DNA from: a virus
IMG/VR virus record: IMGVR_UViG_3300028392_000206
Span: 1-31,897 of that record
DNA: 31,897 bases
Reading direction: 5' to 3' (one strand)
Position numbers and translations under genes: made by a program. Below, piece after piece: positions 1 through 8,463 of this stretch. Numbering within the stretch: position 1 is the stretch's first letter; every line of letters starts with the position of its first letter. A model generated the notes under the pieces. That model was not told the origin of the DNA. It ran no database searches and worked only from the letters and a program-made list of their open reading frames with translations.

Positions 1-1
1 T

Positions 2-1219
2 GCTATCTATAATTTCTTTAGGGGCGACGCCTACGAAAGACAAAGAACTGATGCTATTTGGATAATGTCATCCTCTGTATCTGACGGGTTTGCTTCTCGT
101 GTATCAGGAATAGGTAGACCATTTGTTATAGACCCATTTGCAAGAGAGGTATACAACCCAACCTTGGTAAGATATGGGGGGAGCTATCAGCAAGGAACAC
201 TTGTAAATGATAGTAACAGATTCTACCCAATTAATTTTGAGGAGTACGATAGAAGCAAAGGTGACATACAAAGAATGAAACTTAGGGAGAAAGCCTTGAG
301 GGTATTTTTTAGTCGTGGCCAAGGGGTTATCAATGTGTATGCAACTGAAATGACGAACCAAGATGGCAGCTCAAATCTTATAGGCTCTACCCAAATATTA
401 AATCCTATTAACTACTATATGGGCAAATATGGTATTGGGAATCAATACTGTTCATTGGTATCTTCTGGAAGGGCTGATTACTATGTAGACCCTATTGCCG
501 GTTATCATATTAGGCTTTCTCAAGATGGCGTAACTCCTTTGACTGAACTTTACAAGGGTCAGTACTTCTTTCCGTCAATAGCTAATAATTATATAGATAC
601 TGGATACATAAGAACATCTGGTGGCAATGCTAAGATTTTAGGGGTATATGATGCCTTTGAGGAGGAGTACATAAGTATATTCCAAGCAGGAACTAAGAGC
701 CCAACAAGCCTAACACCCTATACAGTTGGTTTTAACGAGGCAAAAAACGCCTATACATCTTTTTATAGCTTTACCCCTGAGTGGGCTATATCTGCACAAA
801 ATACGCTTATAACGTGGAATAATGGGGGTCTGTATTTACACGACTCAGCTACCAAGAATAATTTTTATGGAACCCAATATAGTTCTTCTATAAGTTTTGT
901 ATTTAATAAGGACAATATAATTAAAAAGACATTTGATTATGTTACATTGGATGCCTCTGATTATTGGCTTTCAAGTACCAATGGGGATATAAATACCTCA
1001 TTAGGTCAGTCTAGTAATTTAGTACAAGGAGATTATGAGATTCACGAGGGATTATATCATGCAGCCTTGTTAAGAGATTACAATAGTCTTGGTGGGGTAA
1101 TCAATGGAGATTACCTTAAAGGCACGTGGTTAGAGGCAAAATTTACAAATAGTGCAACAAGTTTAGTATATTTGTCAGGGTTATATTTAGGATATTTAAC
1201 ATCAAACAGAAATTTATAA
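2..1219 (+). CDS. Virion neck/tail structural protein, 3' part (5' end outside window)
   Basis: The frame is open to the left edge of the window (codons from base 2 read AIYNFFRGDAYERQR before the first internal ATG at 65), so the gene starts upstream and the ATG at 65 is internal. The visible ~405 residues are rich in aromatic residues, Asn, Ser and Gly with predicted beta character, and contain a segment reading ILGVYDAFEEEYISIF. The GDAYxRxR stretch, the 'D-x-F-x-E-E' strand and an ending of the type 'YLKGTWLEAKFTN...' remind me of the large stabilisation/tail-hub structural proteins of crAss-like and related Bacteroidota phages; this is recognition from memory, not an alignment. Only 3 nt separate it from the Ala-rich ejection-type gene downstream, so it belongs to the virion block. 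The virion role is fairly sure, the exact role is not. Confidence 0.6.
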   Translation, partial: AIYNFFRGDAYERQRTDAIWIMSSSVSDGFASRVSGIGRPFVIDPFAREVYNPTLVRYGGSYQQGTLVNDSNRFYPINFEEYDRSKGDIQRMKLREKALRVFFSRGQGVINVYATEMTNQDGSSNLIGSTQILNPINYYMGKYGIGNQYCSLVSSGRADYYVDPIAGYHIRLSQDGVTPLTELYKGQYFFPSIANNYIDTGYIRTSGGNAKILGVYDAFEEEYISIFQAGTKSPTSLTPYTVGFNEAKNAYTSFYSFTPEWAISAQNTLITWNNGGLYLHDSATKNNFYGTQYSSSISFVFNKDNIIKKTFDYVTLDASDYWLSSTNGDINTSLGQSSNLVQGDYEIHEGLYHAALLRDYNSLGGVINGDYLKGTWLEAKFTNSATSLVYLSGLYLGYLTSNRNL

Positions 1220-1222
1220 TAT

Positions 1223-1822
1223 ATGTTACCAGCAATAGCAATGGGATTAGCCCAAGGAGCAATAGGAGGTATGCAAGCTCTTCTTGGTGCTTCAAAATTG
1301 AAAAAAGCCAAACAAACAGCTGATGCTGCTATAGCAGGTATGGAAACTAAAGAAGTTGACCCATTAGTAGCAGCAAGATACAATGCCCCAATGCCGGGAG
1401 AAACCGAGGCTGAGCAGGCTATAGGCCAAAGCGAAACAGCAGCTTTAAGTGCAGCAAAAACAAGAAAAGGCGGACTAGCATCTGTATCAGGAATTGTTGC
1501 CCAAACTAACAAGGCTAGAAGCGGATTAGCTACCCAAAAAGCACAATATAAATTAGGTGCTGAAAAGGCTTTAGTTGGGGAAAGAAATGCCGCCTTACAA
1601 AGCAGACAACAAAAACAACAATTACAAGCTAATATTGCTTTACAAGATGTTTCTGCTCAAAGGTCTATGGTTTCTCAAGGGTTAAGTGGATTAGCAGGAG
1701 GTTTAGCAAATACAGGGTATGCAATGTTTGGTATGGGTAAAAACCTATCTAAAACTAAAACGCCTGCTATTACTGCTCCAGCTTCTTATAATGAGGATAC
1801 TACAGAAAATACTTGGGGTTAA
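1223..1822 (+). CDS. Small Ala-rich internal virion (ejection) protein
   Basis: 199 residues. An N-terminal hydrophobic Ala/Gly stretch (residues 1-25, MLPAIAMGLAQGAIGGMQAL) is followed by a long Ala/Lys/Gln-rich helical region (25-150, with SRQQKQQLQ) and a second Gly/Ala patch (GLSGLAGGLANTGYAMFGMG, about 152-171). This composition and size resemble T7 gp14-type internal virion proteins, which are small, helical and membrane-active and are ejected before the genome. It lies directly upstream of two larger proteins, giving the small-medium-large order usual for podoviral ejection proteins. The function is inferred from composition and position; no catalytic motif is visible. The start ATG at 1223 has no Shine-Dalgarno but follows the previous stop closely. 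Confidence 0.55.
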   Translation: MLPAIAMGLAQGAIGGMQALLGASKLKKAKQTADAAIAGMETKEVDPLVAARYNAPMPGETEAEQAIGQSETAALSAAKTRKGGLASVSGIVAQTNKARSGLATQKAQYKLGAEKALVGERNAALQSRQQKQQLQANIALQDVSAQRSMVSQGLSGLAGGLANTGYAMFGMGKNLSKTKTPAITAPASYNEDTTENTWG

Positions 1823-1840
1823 TAATAAATAAAAAGAACT

Positions 1841-3160
1841 ATGCCGTTTGGAATATCTGAAAGTGCAATAAAGGGAGCGTATGGTCCATTAGATTTAAGT
1901 GGGGTATATAAGTCTATTGATGCTGTGCAAAAAAGAGCTGATGCAGAAGAAAAACAATTAAAACTTGCTCAGCAAAAAGAATATTATTCCTCATTAGCTT
2001 CTTTGACAAAAGATATTAATGGAATAAGGGGTGAGGATAATAATGATGTAATGGATGATTATAACAAATGGAGAAATATCCAACACAAAATGTTAGCTAA
2101 TCCTATGTTAATGCAAAGAGACCCAGAAACATATGGTAAGTTAAATGCAGAGGCTGAGGGGTATTATGGAAGTGCTATGGCTAAGGCTAATGCAAGTAAA
2201 ATTAAAAAACAAGCTTTACAAAAACTTTCTTCTCAAATTACCGCTAATCCAAAGAAATTTAAAAAAGGTTCTGCTCAATTATTTTCAGATGTTGCAAAAA
2301 AAACAACAAAAGAATTAGATGAGATGGGATTAGATGATTTAGATAATTTTGTTTATGATGGACCTGATTTTGAAAAGGTAGGAAAGGATTTTGACGAGAT
2401 AAGAAAAGTACCAAAAACACTAGGTAGGGTAGATACTTATTCAGATGATAAATTAGGTTATTCAGTTTTTTCTGAACATGAGATTCCTGATGTAAATGCC
2501 TTGCAGACTAAAATAGGAAATGTAATTAGCAAGTACGACCCACAAGATTTAGAGTCAATATTTGAAAGAATAAAACCTCAATACGATGCAGTAAGAAAAG
2601 CATATGAGGATATACCTAATGAGGTTTTTGATAAATATAAAACATCGGATGGTAAGTCAGATAGATTTTCATTGCATGATTCTCCTATTGGTCAAACTAA
2701 AAAACCCTATATAAATTTTGATGCTACAACAGATGCTGGAAAATTAAATGCTTATTTGCTTGCAAGCAATATGGTTAATATTCAAAATTCAGCACCTGCA
2801 AAAGGAAAATCAAGTCAAACAGATTATGGAGGTAAAGGAGAGGTTGGTAAAAAACAAATACTACAACAAGTTGGTGCCCCATTGCAAGAAAAAATGTTAT
2901 GGATAAAACAACAATACGCCTTAGCAAGACAAAAACAAGGTTATTTAGATAAAAGAGCTTTAGTTCAGTTAGATAAAGAAACACAAGCTCAAATAAGTCT
3001 TATTTTTGATTTAATAAAAGCTGAGAAAAAAATTGGTATAGGATATGGAGACCCTGTAACAGAACAGGTTGTTGATGATGTATTAGATGCAACATCTTCT
3101 GCTATTGGCAAAGCAAGGCCAAAAACAACTGAACCAAAAGGTAATAAAAAATTATATTAA
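1841..3160 (+). CDS. Putative internal virion protein, 439 aa
   Basis: A soluble, charged, mostly helical protein. Residues 25-60 are a coiled-coil-like Lys/Glu/Gln region (KRADAEEKQLKLAQQKEYY), the centre is acidic (around DEMGLDDLDNF), and the C-terminus is again Lys/Gln-rich and ends in a basic tail (PKGNKKLY). I see no transmembrane segment, signal peptide or enzyme motif. It is the middle member of a three-gene run of probable ejection proteins, 18 nt after the Ala-rich protein and 3 nt before the 1270-aa protein. T7 gp15-like proteins hold this position in podoviruses, but I cannot show sequence similarity. A scaffold or tail protein remains possible. Confidence 0.45.
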   Translation: MPFGISESAIKGAYGPLDLSGVYKSIDAVQKRADAEEKQLKLAQQKEYYSSLASLTKDINGIRGEDNNDVMDDYNKWRNIQHKMLANPMLMQRDPETYGKLNAEAEGYYGSAMAKANASKIKKQALQKLSSQITANPKKFKKGSAQLFSDVAKKTTKELDEMGLDDLDNFVYDGPDFEKVGKDFDEIRKVPKTLGRVDTYSDDKLGYSVFSEHEIPDVNALQTKIGNVISKYDPQDLESIFERIKPQYDAVRKAYEDIPNEVFDKYKTSDGKSDRFSLHDSPIGQTKKPYINFDATTDAGKLNAYLLASNMVNIQNSAPAKGKSSQTDYGGKGEVGKKQILQQVGAPLQEKMLWIKQQYALARQKQGYLDKRALVQLDKETQAQISLIFDLIKAEKKIGIGYGDPVTEQVVDDVLDATSSAIGKARPKTTEPKGNKKLY

Positions 3161-3163
3161 TTT

Positions 3164-6100
3164 ATGCCTAATGAGCCTCAAGATAATTTAAAGACTCTTC
3201 ATAGAAATCTTTTAAGAGAAGGTTATCAAATTCCTGCGGACTATAGTAAGTTTCAGATGGATATGAGAGATGACAACAAGATACAAAAACTATGGGGCAA
3301 TCTTAAATCTGAATATGATTTACCAGAATTTGATAAATTCAAATCTGATATGGGTATGACTGGACCAAAAGCCCCATTAATAAAAGGTAATATAGAGGAG
3401 GCTATGCTTGGTGATACTTTTAAAAAATCTAAAGATGATTCAAAAGAAGCTATAGATAGAAGTATAGATTTATATAACAGAGCTTATAATTTAAACCCAA
3501 ATAGTCCAGAATCAAAAAGTAAAAGAAAACAATATGAAGATGGATTGGCTAGTGGAGATTTTTCTGTTATAACAGGTCCTAGTGGCAGATTAAAATTAGC
3601 TAGAAAAGCAACAGCTGGTGAAGCCTTAACAAATTCATTAAAAAGTTCTAAAAAGTCTTACGATGAAAGTAAGAACCTTAAGGATATGTCTAACTATGAT
3701 GCTGTAAGGTATATGGAAGACAAATTTGGGAAGGAAGAGGTTATGCCATCAATTACCGAAGGAATACTTCCAAAAATAACAGAAACATTAGGTGGATTTG
3801 GCCGATTAGCTGCTAAACAAGGTGCAGGAGCTATGGCTGTTGAAAGTGCTGCTTTATTGTTAGCCCCAGAAACAGGTGGATTATCTTTAGCTGCCTTAGC
3901 GGCTATAGGCGGAATAGCAGGGGCTGGAGATGAACTATCTACCCAAGAATACGGAGGCAATTTGATGAAGTATTATATGCAAGGTAAGGCGGAAGGATTA
4001 GCCCCAAAAGATGCAATAGAAAGAGCAAGAACACAAGCAGAAAGAGCATCTAAAGTTGGATACGCAGAGGCTGTTGGTTATGAATTTGCTGGAAAGGCAG
4101 CTGGTAGGTTGTTCCCTAAAAATGTTACAGGTGAAGGTATAAAGGCTGCGGTTGGTAAATTCTTATTACACGCTGCACCAGAGATTGCAGGGGCTGCTAC
4201 TATTGCAGGTGGTTCATCATTAGCAAAAGACATATCAGCTAAGGAATTAGGATATAAGGTTTCAAATAAAGAAATGTTTGATAATGCTTGGAATGAGGCT
4301 AGCGACATAGGTAAATTTATGCTAGCTACTACCGCATTACATGGTGTTGCAAATGGTGTTACTAAAATGCCTAACTATGTAAAATCTCAATTAAAAAACT
4401 TTGTTACCTCTGTTCAAGAAGGTGTTCCAGAAAAAGTTTTAAATAACCTTAAAAATGCTGGTGTATTAAAGGCTGCTGATGTAGAAAAAACATTAGGCTC
4501 ATTAAAAGATTTTAAGAAGGCTAAAAAAGATATTGAACCTTTGAATGTAGAGGATGAAACTATTCAAGGCTCATTAGCAGGTAAACAAGAAAAGAAAAAT
4601 AAGCTTAAGACAGAGATTGAGGAGTTAAATAAAAATGGTGTTAAGGTTGGTGTAAAAAAGAAACAAGCTGAAATAGATAAGCTTGACAAAGAGATGGAGG
4701 CTATCCACGAAACAGGGGATGTAGATAAGCACGAGCACGATCAGGATTTTGGTATTAATGCAAGGGTAGAAGAAACTAAAGGTGGAAAAAAATTATTTAT
4801 AGATGACCTAGAGGTCACATCAGAGGAGTTTGAATATGTGACAGGTAAGAAGCCTGAAGAATATCCTACTGAAACAATTGAACCAACTAAAGAAGTTAAA
4901 CCAACTGAAGATGTTAATACAGAGTTAAAAGGTAAAAATCCTGAAGGTAGAAGTTATGATTCAGAAGTTTATGAAAAAAATGGAGTAAAATATACTAAAT
5001 ATACAGGATATAGAGAAAAAAATGGAGAAACTAGGGCTACTTCTGGTGGTGGTAGAGAAATGACATGGGATGAATTTACAAGTGAATACAAACCAAGTCA
5101 AGAACAATTGGAAATAATTGGAGATAGAAAACCTAATGTTATAATACATGAAATAAGGGAAGGAAAAGATGGCAGAAATGGCATGACTATTACATTTGAT
5201 TATGGAAAAGATGAGCGTGGAATAAGTAATAGACAAAGAAATGAAATATCATTTGAAAAAGCACAGCCTGAAGAAGTTAAACCAACTGAAGAGAAAGATA
5301 TTTCTTTTTCTAAAGACTATCAAGGTATAAAAACTATACAAGATATTGTAAGTGCTGATTCTAATAAAGAACTATTAAATGAGGTTGAATTTTTAAAAAC
5401 TCCAGAAGGTCAAGAGTTTCTTAATGATTTAAAAGAAGATTATAAAGGTAAAGGGAAAGAATTCCCAAGTATGAGTGATAAAGAGGCTTATGAAATAGAC
5501 AGAAGAGCTAAAATGGCTGATGACCTTATTGGTGCTATGGCAAAACAAGGGGTTGATTTAGATATGTTTGATGCCTTTAATATGGTTGATAAAATAGATG
5601 AGGCATATAAAAAGAAAGCAAAAAAACAAGAAAGACAAGGGTTAGAAAGACTTTCTCAAGAAATATTTGGAGAAGAACCAACCAATAAAACAGAGTCATT
5701 TTTTAATGATGCGGATGTTATGTTTCCAAATGATGATATAAGAGGTGGGTATGCTGTAACAGATAAAAGTGGTAAGCAGATTGGTAGGGTAAAAATGTCA
5801 GAAGTAGATGAGAATACAATAAAAATAGACGAAGTTGTTAGTGATAAAAAAGGGGAAAGAACTGGGAATGGTTCTGCAATAATGAAAATGGTTACAGATA
5901 ATGCAGATAAAAATAATGTAAAACTTATTCTTACTCCTAATATTATAGGAGAAATGAAAGCTAAAGGATTTGAAACTCCACAAAAATTACAAAAATTTTA
6001 TGAAAAATTTGGTTTTGTAAAAGATAAAGGAAAGGCTACAATGACTAGAGAGCCTAAATTAATTGAAAAAAAAGAAGTTACTCCAACTAAAAGAGTTATG

Positions 6101-6976
6101 CCAGTTGAATCTACTGAAGATTATACACAAAGACAAGAGCAATACAAGTTATCTCAATTGTCAGATAATGTAGAGAAGGCTCAACGTGAAATGGGTCGTG
6201 CTGATGATGTATATGAAGCTATGGCAAAATACAATGAAGCTAAAAAAGAATATCAAGATTTTAAGTCATCTATAGAAAAAAGACAAGATGATATTAGAAG
6301 AAATATTAATGTAAAAAATTTAGTTGAAGACGCTAAAGAAGATTATGAAAGTACTCGTTATGAATATAAATGGAAAGATTTATATGATAAAGACCCAAGA
6401 TTAGCTGCATTAGAAAATGCAAAAGATATGCTTGAATTTATAAAATCAGATGACAATAAAAATATAGAAATAGAGCAATATGGTAAAACTGAACAAGAAG
6501 CAAAAGAGCAGATGGAATCTAGTTCAAAAATTTACGAAGAGCAAATAAAAGACTTAGAGGCAGATTTAAAAGAAAATCCAATTACAACAGAAAAGCCAAA
6601 AGGGGAAAAAACTAAGGCGACTAAAAAAACAATTCCTAAAGTAAAGTTAACTGAAGAACAAAAACAATCAAATATTGATAAAGCTACTGCCGAACAAAGA
6701 GCAGAGGCTATTAAACAAACAGAACAAGAATATGGAAGCACAACAGACAAGGGAGTACCTACAGGGGAAACCACAGGAGTTTCAAGAGATGTTTCATCAG
6801 AACCTGCATCAAAAATTGAATCCATCAAATCAGCAACCACAGAGCAGTATACGCACACAGATGCAGGATTCAGAGATGAGTCAGATGCAAGAGATGCCTA
6901 TGAACAACGAGGAGACAAAGATGTCAACCAAACCTATGAAGAGTTCCTTTTCTCAAAAGCTTGCGGGGATTTTTAA
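3164..6976 (+). CDS. Giant ejection-type protein with embedded GNAT-like domain
   Basis: 1270 residues with a mosaic build. Residues 1-60 resemble a short repeated helical motif (FQMDMRDDNKIQKLW / FKSDMGMTG). Residues ~205-265 and ~330-360 are long Gly/Ala hydrophobic stretches (ALLLAPETGGLSLAALAAIG) of the kind that can cross a membrane. Residues ~440-520 are a charged coiled coil. About 560-840 is Glu/Lys/Pro-rich linker with repeated 'KPTE' segments. Residues ~842-962 look like a GNAT acetyltransferase fold: motif A RTGNGSAIMKM at ~899-909 (R-x-G-x-G/A type acetyl-CoA loop) and FYEKFGF at ~944-950. The rest is helical. The N-terminal layout fits an ejected virion protein, and the GNAT part may be enzymatic cargo released into the host. 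An overlapping +1 frame ends at 6998, but this frame is preferred because it is continuous and its C-terminus looks coherent. Confidence 0.6.
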   Translation: MPNEPQDNLKTLHRNLLREGYQIPADYSKFQMDMRDDNKIQKLWGNLKSEYDLPEFDKFKSDMGMTGPKAPLIKGNIEEAMLGDTFKKSKDDSKEAIDRSIDLYNRAYNLNPNSPESKSKRKQYEDGLASGDFSVITGPSGRLKLARKATAGEALTNSLKSSKKSYDESKNLKDMSNYDAVRYMEDKFGKEEVMPSITEGILPKITETLGGFGRLAAKQGAGAMAVESAALLLAPETGGLSLAALAAIGGIAGAGDELSTQEYGGNLMKYYMQGKAEGLAPKDAIERARTQAERASKVGYAEAVGYEFAGKAAGRLFPKNVTGEGIKAAVGKFLLHAAPEIAGAATIAGGSSLAKDISAKELGYKVSNKEMFDNAWNEASDIGKFMLATTALHGVANGVTKMPNYVKSQLKNFVTSVQEGVPEKVLNNLKNAGVLKAADVEKTLGSLKDFKKAKKDIEPLNVEDETIQGSLAGKQEKKNKLKTEIEELNKNGVKVGVKKKQAEIDKLDKEMEAIHETGDVDKHEHDQDFGINARVEETKGGKKLFIDDLEVTSEEFEYVTGKKPEEYPTETIEPTKEVKPTEDVNTELKGKNPEGRSYDSEVYEKNGVKYTKYTGYREKNGETRATSGGGREMTWDEFTSEYKPSQEQLEIIGDRKPNVIIHEIREGKDGRNGMTITFDYGKDERGISNRQRNEISFEKAQPEEVKPTEEKDISFSKDYQGIKTIQDIVSADSNKELLNEVEFLKTPEGQEFLNDLKEDYKGKGKEFPSMSDKEAYEIDRRAKMADDLIGAMAKQGVDLDMFDAFNMVDKIDEAYKKKAKKQERQGLERLSQEIFGEEPTNKTESFFNDADVMFPNDDIRGGYAVTDKSGKQIGRVKMSEVDENTIKIDEVVSDKKGERTGNGSAIMKMVTDNADKNNVKLILTPNIIGEMKAKGFETPQKLQKFYEKFGFVKDKGKATMTREPKLIEKKEVTPTKRVMPVESTEDYTQRQEQYKLSQLSDNVEKAQREMGRADDVYEAMAKYNEAKKEYQDFKSSIEKRQDDIRRNINVKNLVEDAKEDYESTRYEYKWKDLYDKDPRLAALENAKDMLEFIKSDDNKNIEIEQYGKTEQEAKEQMESSSKIYEEQIKDLEADLKENPITTEKPKGEKTKATKKTIPKVKLTEEQKQSNIDKATAEQRAEAIKQTEQEYGSTTDKGVPTGETTGVSRDVSSEPASKIESIKSATTEQYTHTDAGFRDESDARDAYEQRGDKDVNQTYEEFLFSKACGDF

Positions 6977-7007
6977 TCTTAAAAAGAAAAAACAGTAACT
7001 TTAACCC

Positions 7008-8309
7008 ATGGAAAAAATAACCCTAGGTAATGCTAAAGACAAAGTAATATTGTGTGTAGATAATGGTCTCTTTTTTGAGTTCTGTTTAAAACTTGCTGAT
7101 TACTTTAAGAAGGTGTATTATTACACAGAATGGAAAGACGCTTATCCCGGAATGGCTGAGGCTGTGGTAGGAACTGAGTGGAAAAATGGTAAAAGATTAA
7201 ACACATTTGACGGAAAGAATATAGAACGCATAGAGAACCTTTTTGAGGTTATGGGTCAAATAGATTGTTTCTTTACCCCAGATATTTACGATGGAGACCT
7301 TTTAGAACTTTTAGAGGAGTCTGGTATTCCTTGTTTTGGATCGGGAAAAGCCGAATGTCTTGAATTGAATAGATATGAGACAGCAGTAGAAATGAAGAAG
7401 TTGGGTATGGATGTAGCACCTACTGTCAAGGTAATAGGTGTAGCTGCGTTAAGAGACCATTTAAGAAAGAACAAAGATAAGTATGTAAAGATTTCTAAAT
7501 ACAGAAAAACCTTTGAAACATTCCATCACATAAGCTACAAGTTGTCAGAACCTCTTCTAGACAATTTAGAGGCCACCCTAGGCCCCTTAAAATACATTTG
7601 TGAGTTTGTGGTCGTTGACTCAATTGAGGCGATTGTAGAGGAGGGAATTGATGCCTATGCGGTAGATGGCAAATTGCCTAAAAATATGTTCACAGGATGC
7701 GAGATTAAGGATGTGGCTTATGCTGGCAAAATGATTAAGGAGGAAGACCTATCTATAGGTAACAAAAAAGTTAACGAAAAGTTCGGTATTCTTTTAAAAA
7801 AATATGACCATAATGGGTTCTTTTCTACAGAGGTAAGAACTACCAAGGATGGTAAACATTACTTCATTGACCCTTGTATGAGGCTAGGATTGCCTCCAAA
7901 TGCCCTTTATCAAGAGATTTACAAAAACCTAGGAGATATTGTATGGCAGGGTGCTAATGGTAATCTTGTAGAGCCTACTGCTGACAATGAGTACGGAATG
8001 GAGATACTTATCAGCTCAGGATGGCATAGTGGTAACCACCAAACAGTTTACTTCCCACCGGAGATTAGACAATGGGTTAAATTAATCAACCCTATTAAGA
8101 TAGACGGAACCTACCATGTATTAAGATTGGGTGATTCATCAACAATTGGTAGCTTAGTGGCTGTAGGAAAAAGCCACGAGGAGTGTAAAAAGAAGATTGA
8201 AAAAATGGCTGAGTTAATAGAGGGGTATGATTTGAATATTAAAACAGAAGGGGCTAATGAGGCTATAGAGGCTTTTGAGACAATGATTAAAATAAGTAAA
8301 CGTAAATAA
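7008..8309 (+). CDS. PurD-like ATP-grasp ligase
   Basis: 433 residues in the order of ATP-grasp enzymes. There is an N-terminal Rossmann-like pre-ATP-grasp domain (KVILCVDNG, then CFFTPD and GIPCFGSGKAECLELNRYE at ~100-120, matching the 'G...A..E.SK' entry helix of PurD-type proteins). The ATP-binding beta strand follows (YVKISKYRKTFE at ~154-165). A C-terminal acidic metal site reads STEVRTT and FIDPCMRLGLPP at ~285-300, where E-x-R and D-P-x-x-R replace the usual E...N-P-R. The family forms acyl-phosphate intermediates and joins carboxylates to amines. The substrate here is unknown, and neighbouring purine genes are absent, so a purine role is unlikely. Position inside the virion block, between the GNAT-containing protein and a 955-aa protein, suggests peptide or protein modification during assembly or after ejection. 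The fold is likely, the substrate is open. Confidence 0.65.
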   Translation: MEKITLGNAKDKVILCVDNGLFFEFCLKLADYFKKVYYYTEWKDAYPGMAEAVVGTEWKNGKRLNTFDGKNIERIENLFEVMGQIDCFFTPDIYDGDLLELLEESGIPCFGSGKAECLELNRYETAVEMKKLGMDVAPTVKVIGVAALRDHLRKNKDKYVKISKYRKTFETFHHISYKLSEPLLDNLEATLGPLKYICEFVVVDSIEAIVEEGIDAYAVDGKLPKNMFTGCEIKDVAYAGKMIKEEDLSIGNKKVNEKFGILLKKYDHNGFFSTEVRTTKDGKHYFIDPCMRLGLPPNALYQEIYKNLGDIVWQGANGNLVEPTADNEYGMEILISSGWHSGNHQTVYFPPEIRQWVKLINPIKIDGTYHVLRLGDSSTIGSLVAVGKSHEECKKKIEKMAELIEGYDLNIKTEGANEAIEAFETMIKISKRK

Positions 8310-8310
8310 T

Positions 8311-8463
8311 ATGCCACTTAAAAAATCAATGTCAGCTAAAAAGAAGGATGTTCAAAAAGCTATTAGCTCTAATATTCACGAATTAGTTCATAAAGGCACT
8401 AAACCAAGAAGTAAAAAACAAATTGTAGCTATAGCAATATCAGCTGCTAAAAAGAAAAAATAA
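8311..8463 (+). CDS. Small basic phage protein, 50 aa (DUF6496-like)
   Basis: Starts MPLKKSMSAKKKDVQ and ends with AIAISAAKKKK. This Lys-rich layout, with a central 'ISSNIHELVHKG' and a 'KKQIVAIAISAA' helix, is one I recognise from many phage genomes as the small family annotated DUF6496 (consensus of the type MPLxKSxSKKxISxNIxxxxxxGKPQKQAVAIALS). It begins one base after the ATP-grasp stop, and its stop overlaps the next start (TAATG at 8461-8465), implying translational coupling. It may be a nucleic-acid-binding or virion-packaged protein, but no function is established. Confidence 0.7.
   Translation: MPLKKSMSAKKKDVQKAISSNIHELVHKGTKPRSKKQIVAIAISAAKKKK

Noticed and set aside
65-67. ATG at 65 as the true start of the first gene
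   Set aside because: The frame is open with sensible coding sequence to the left edge of the window, so the gene begins outside it.
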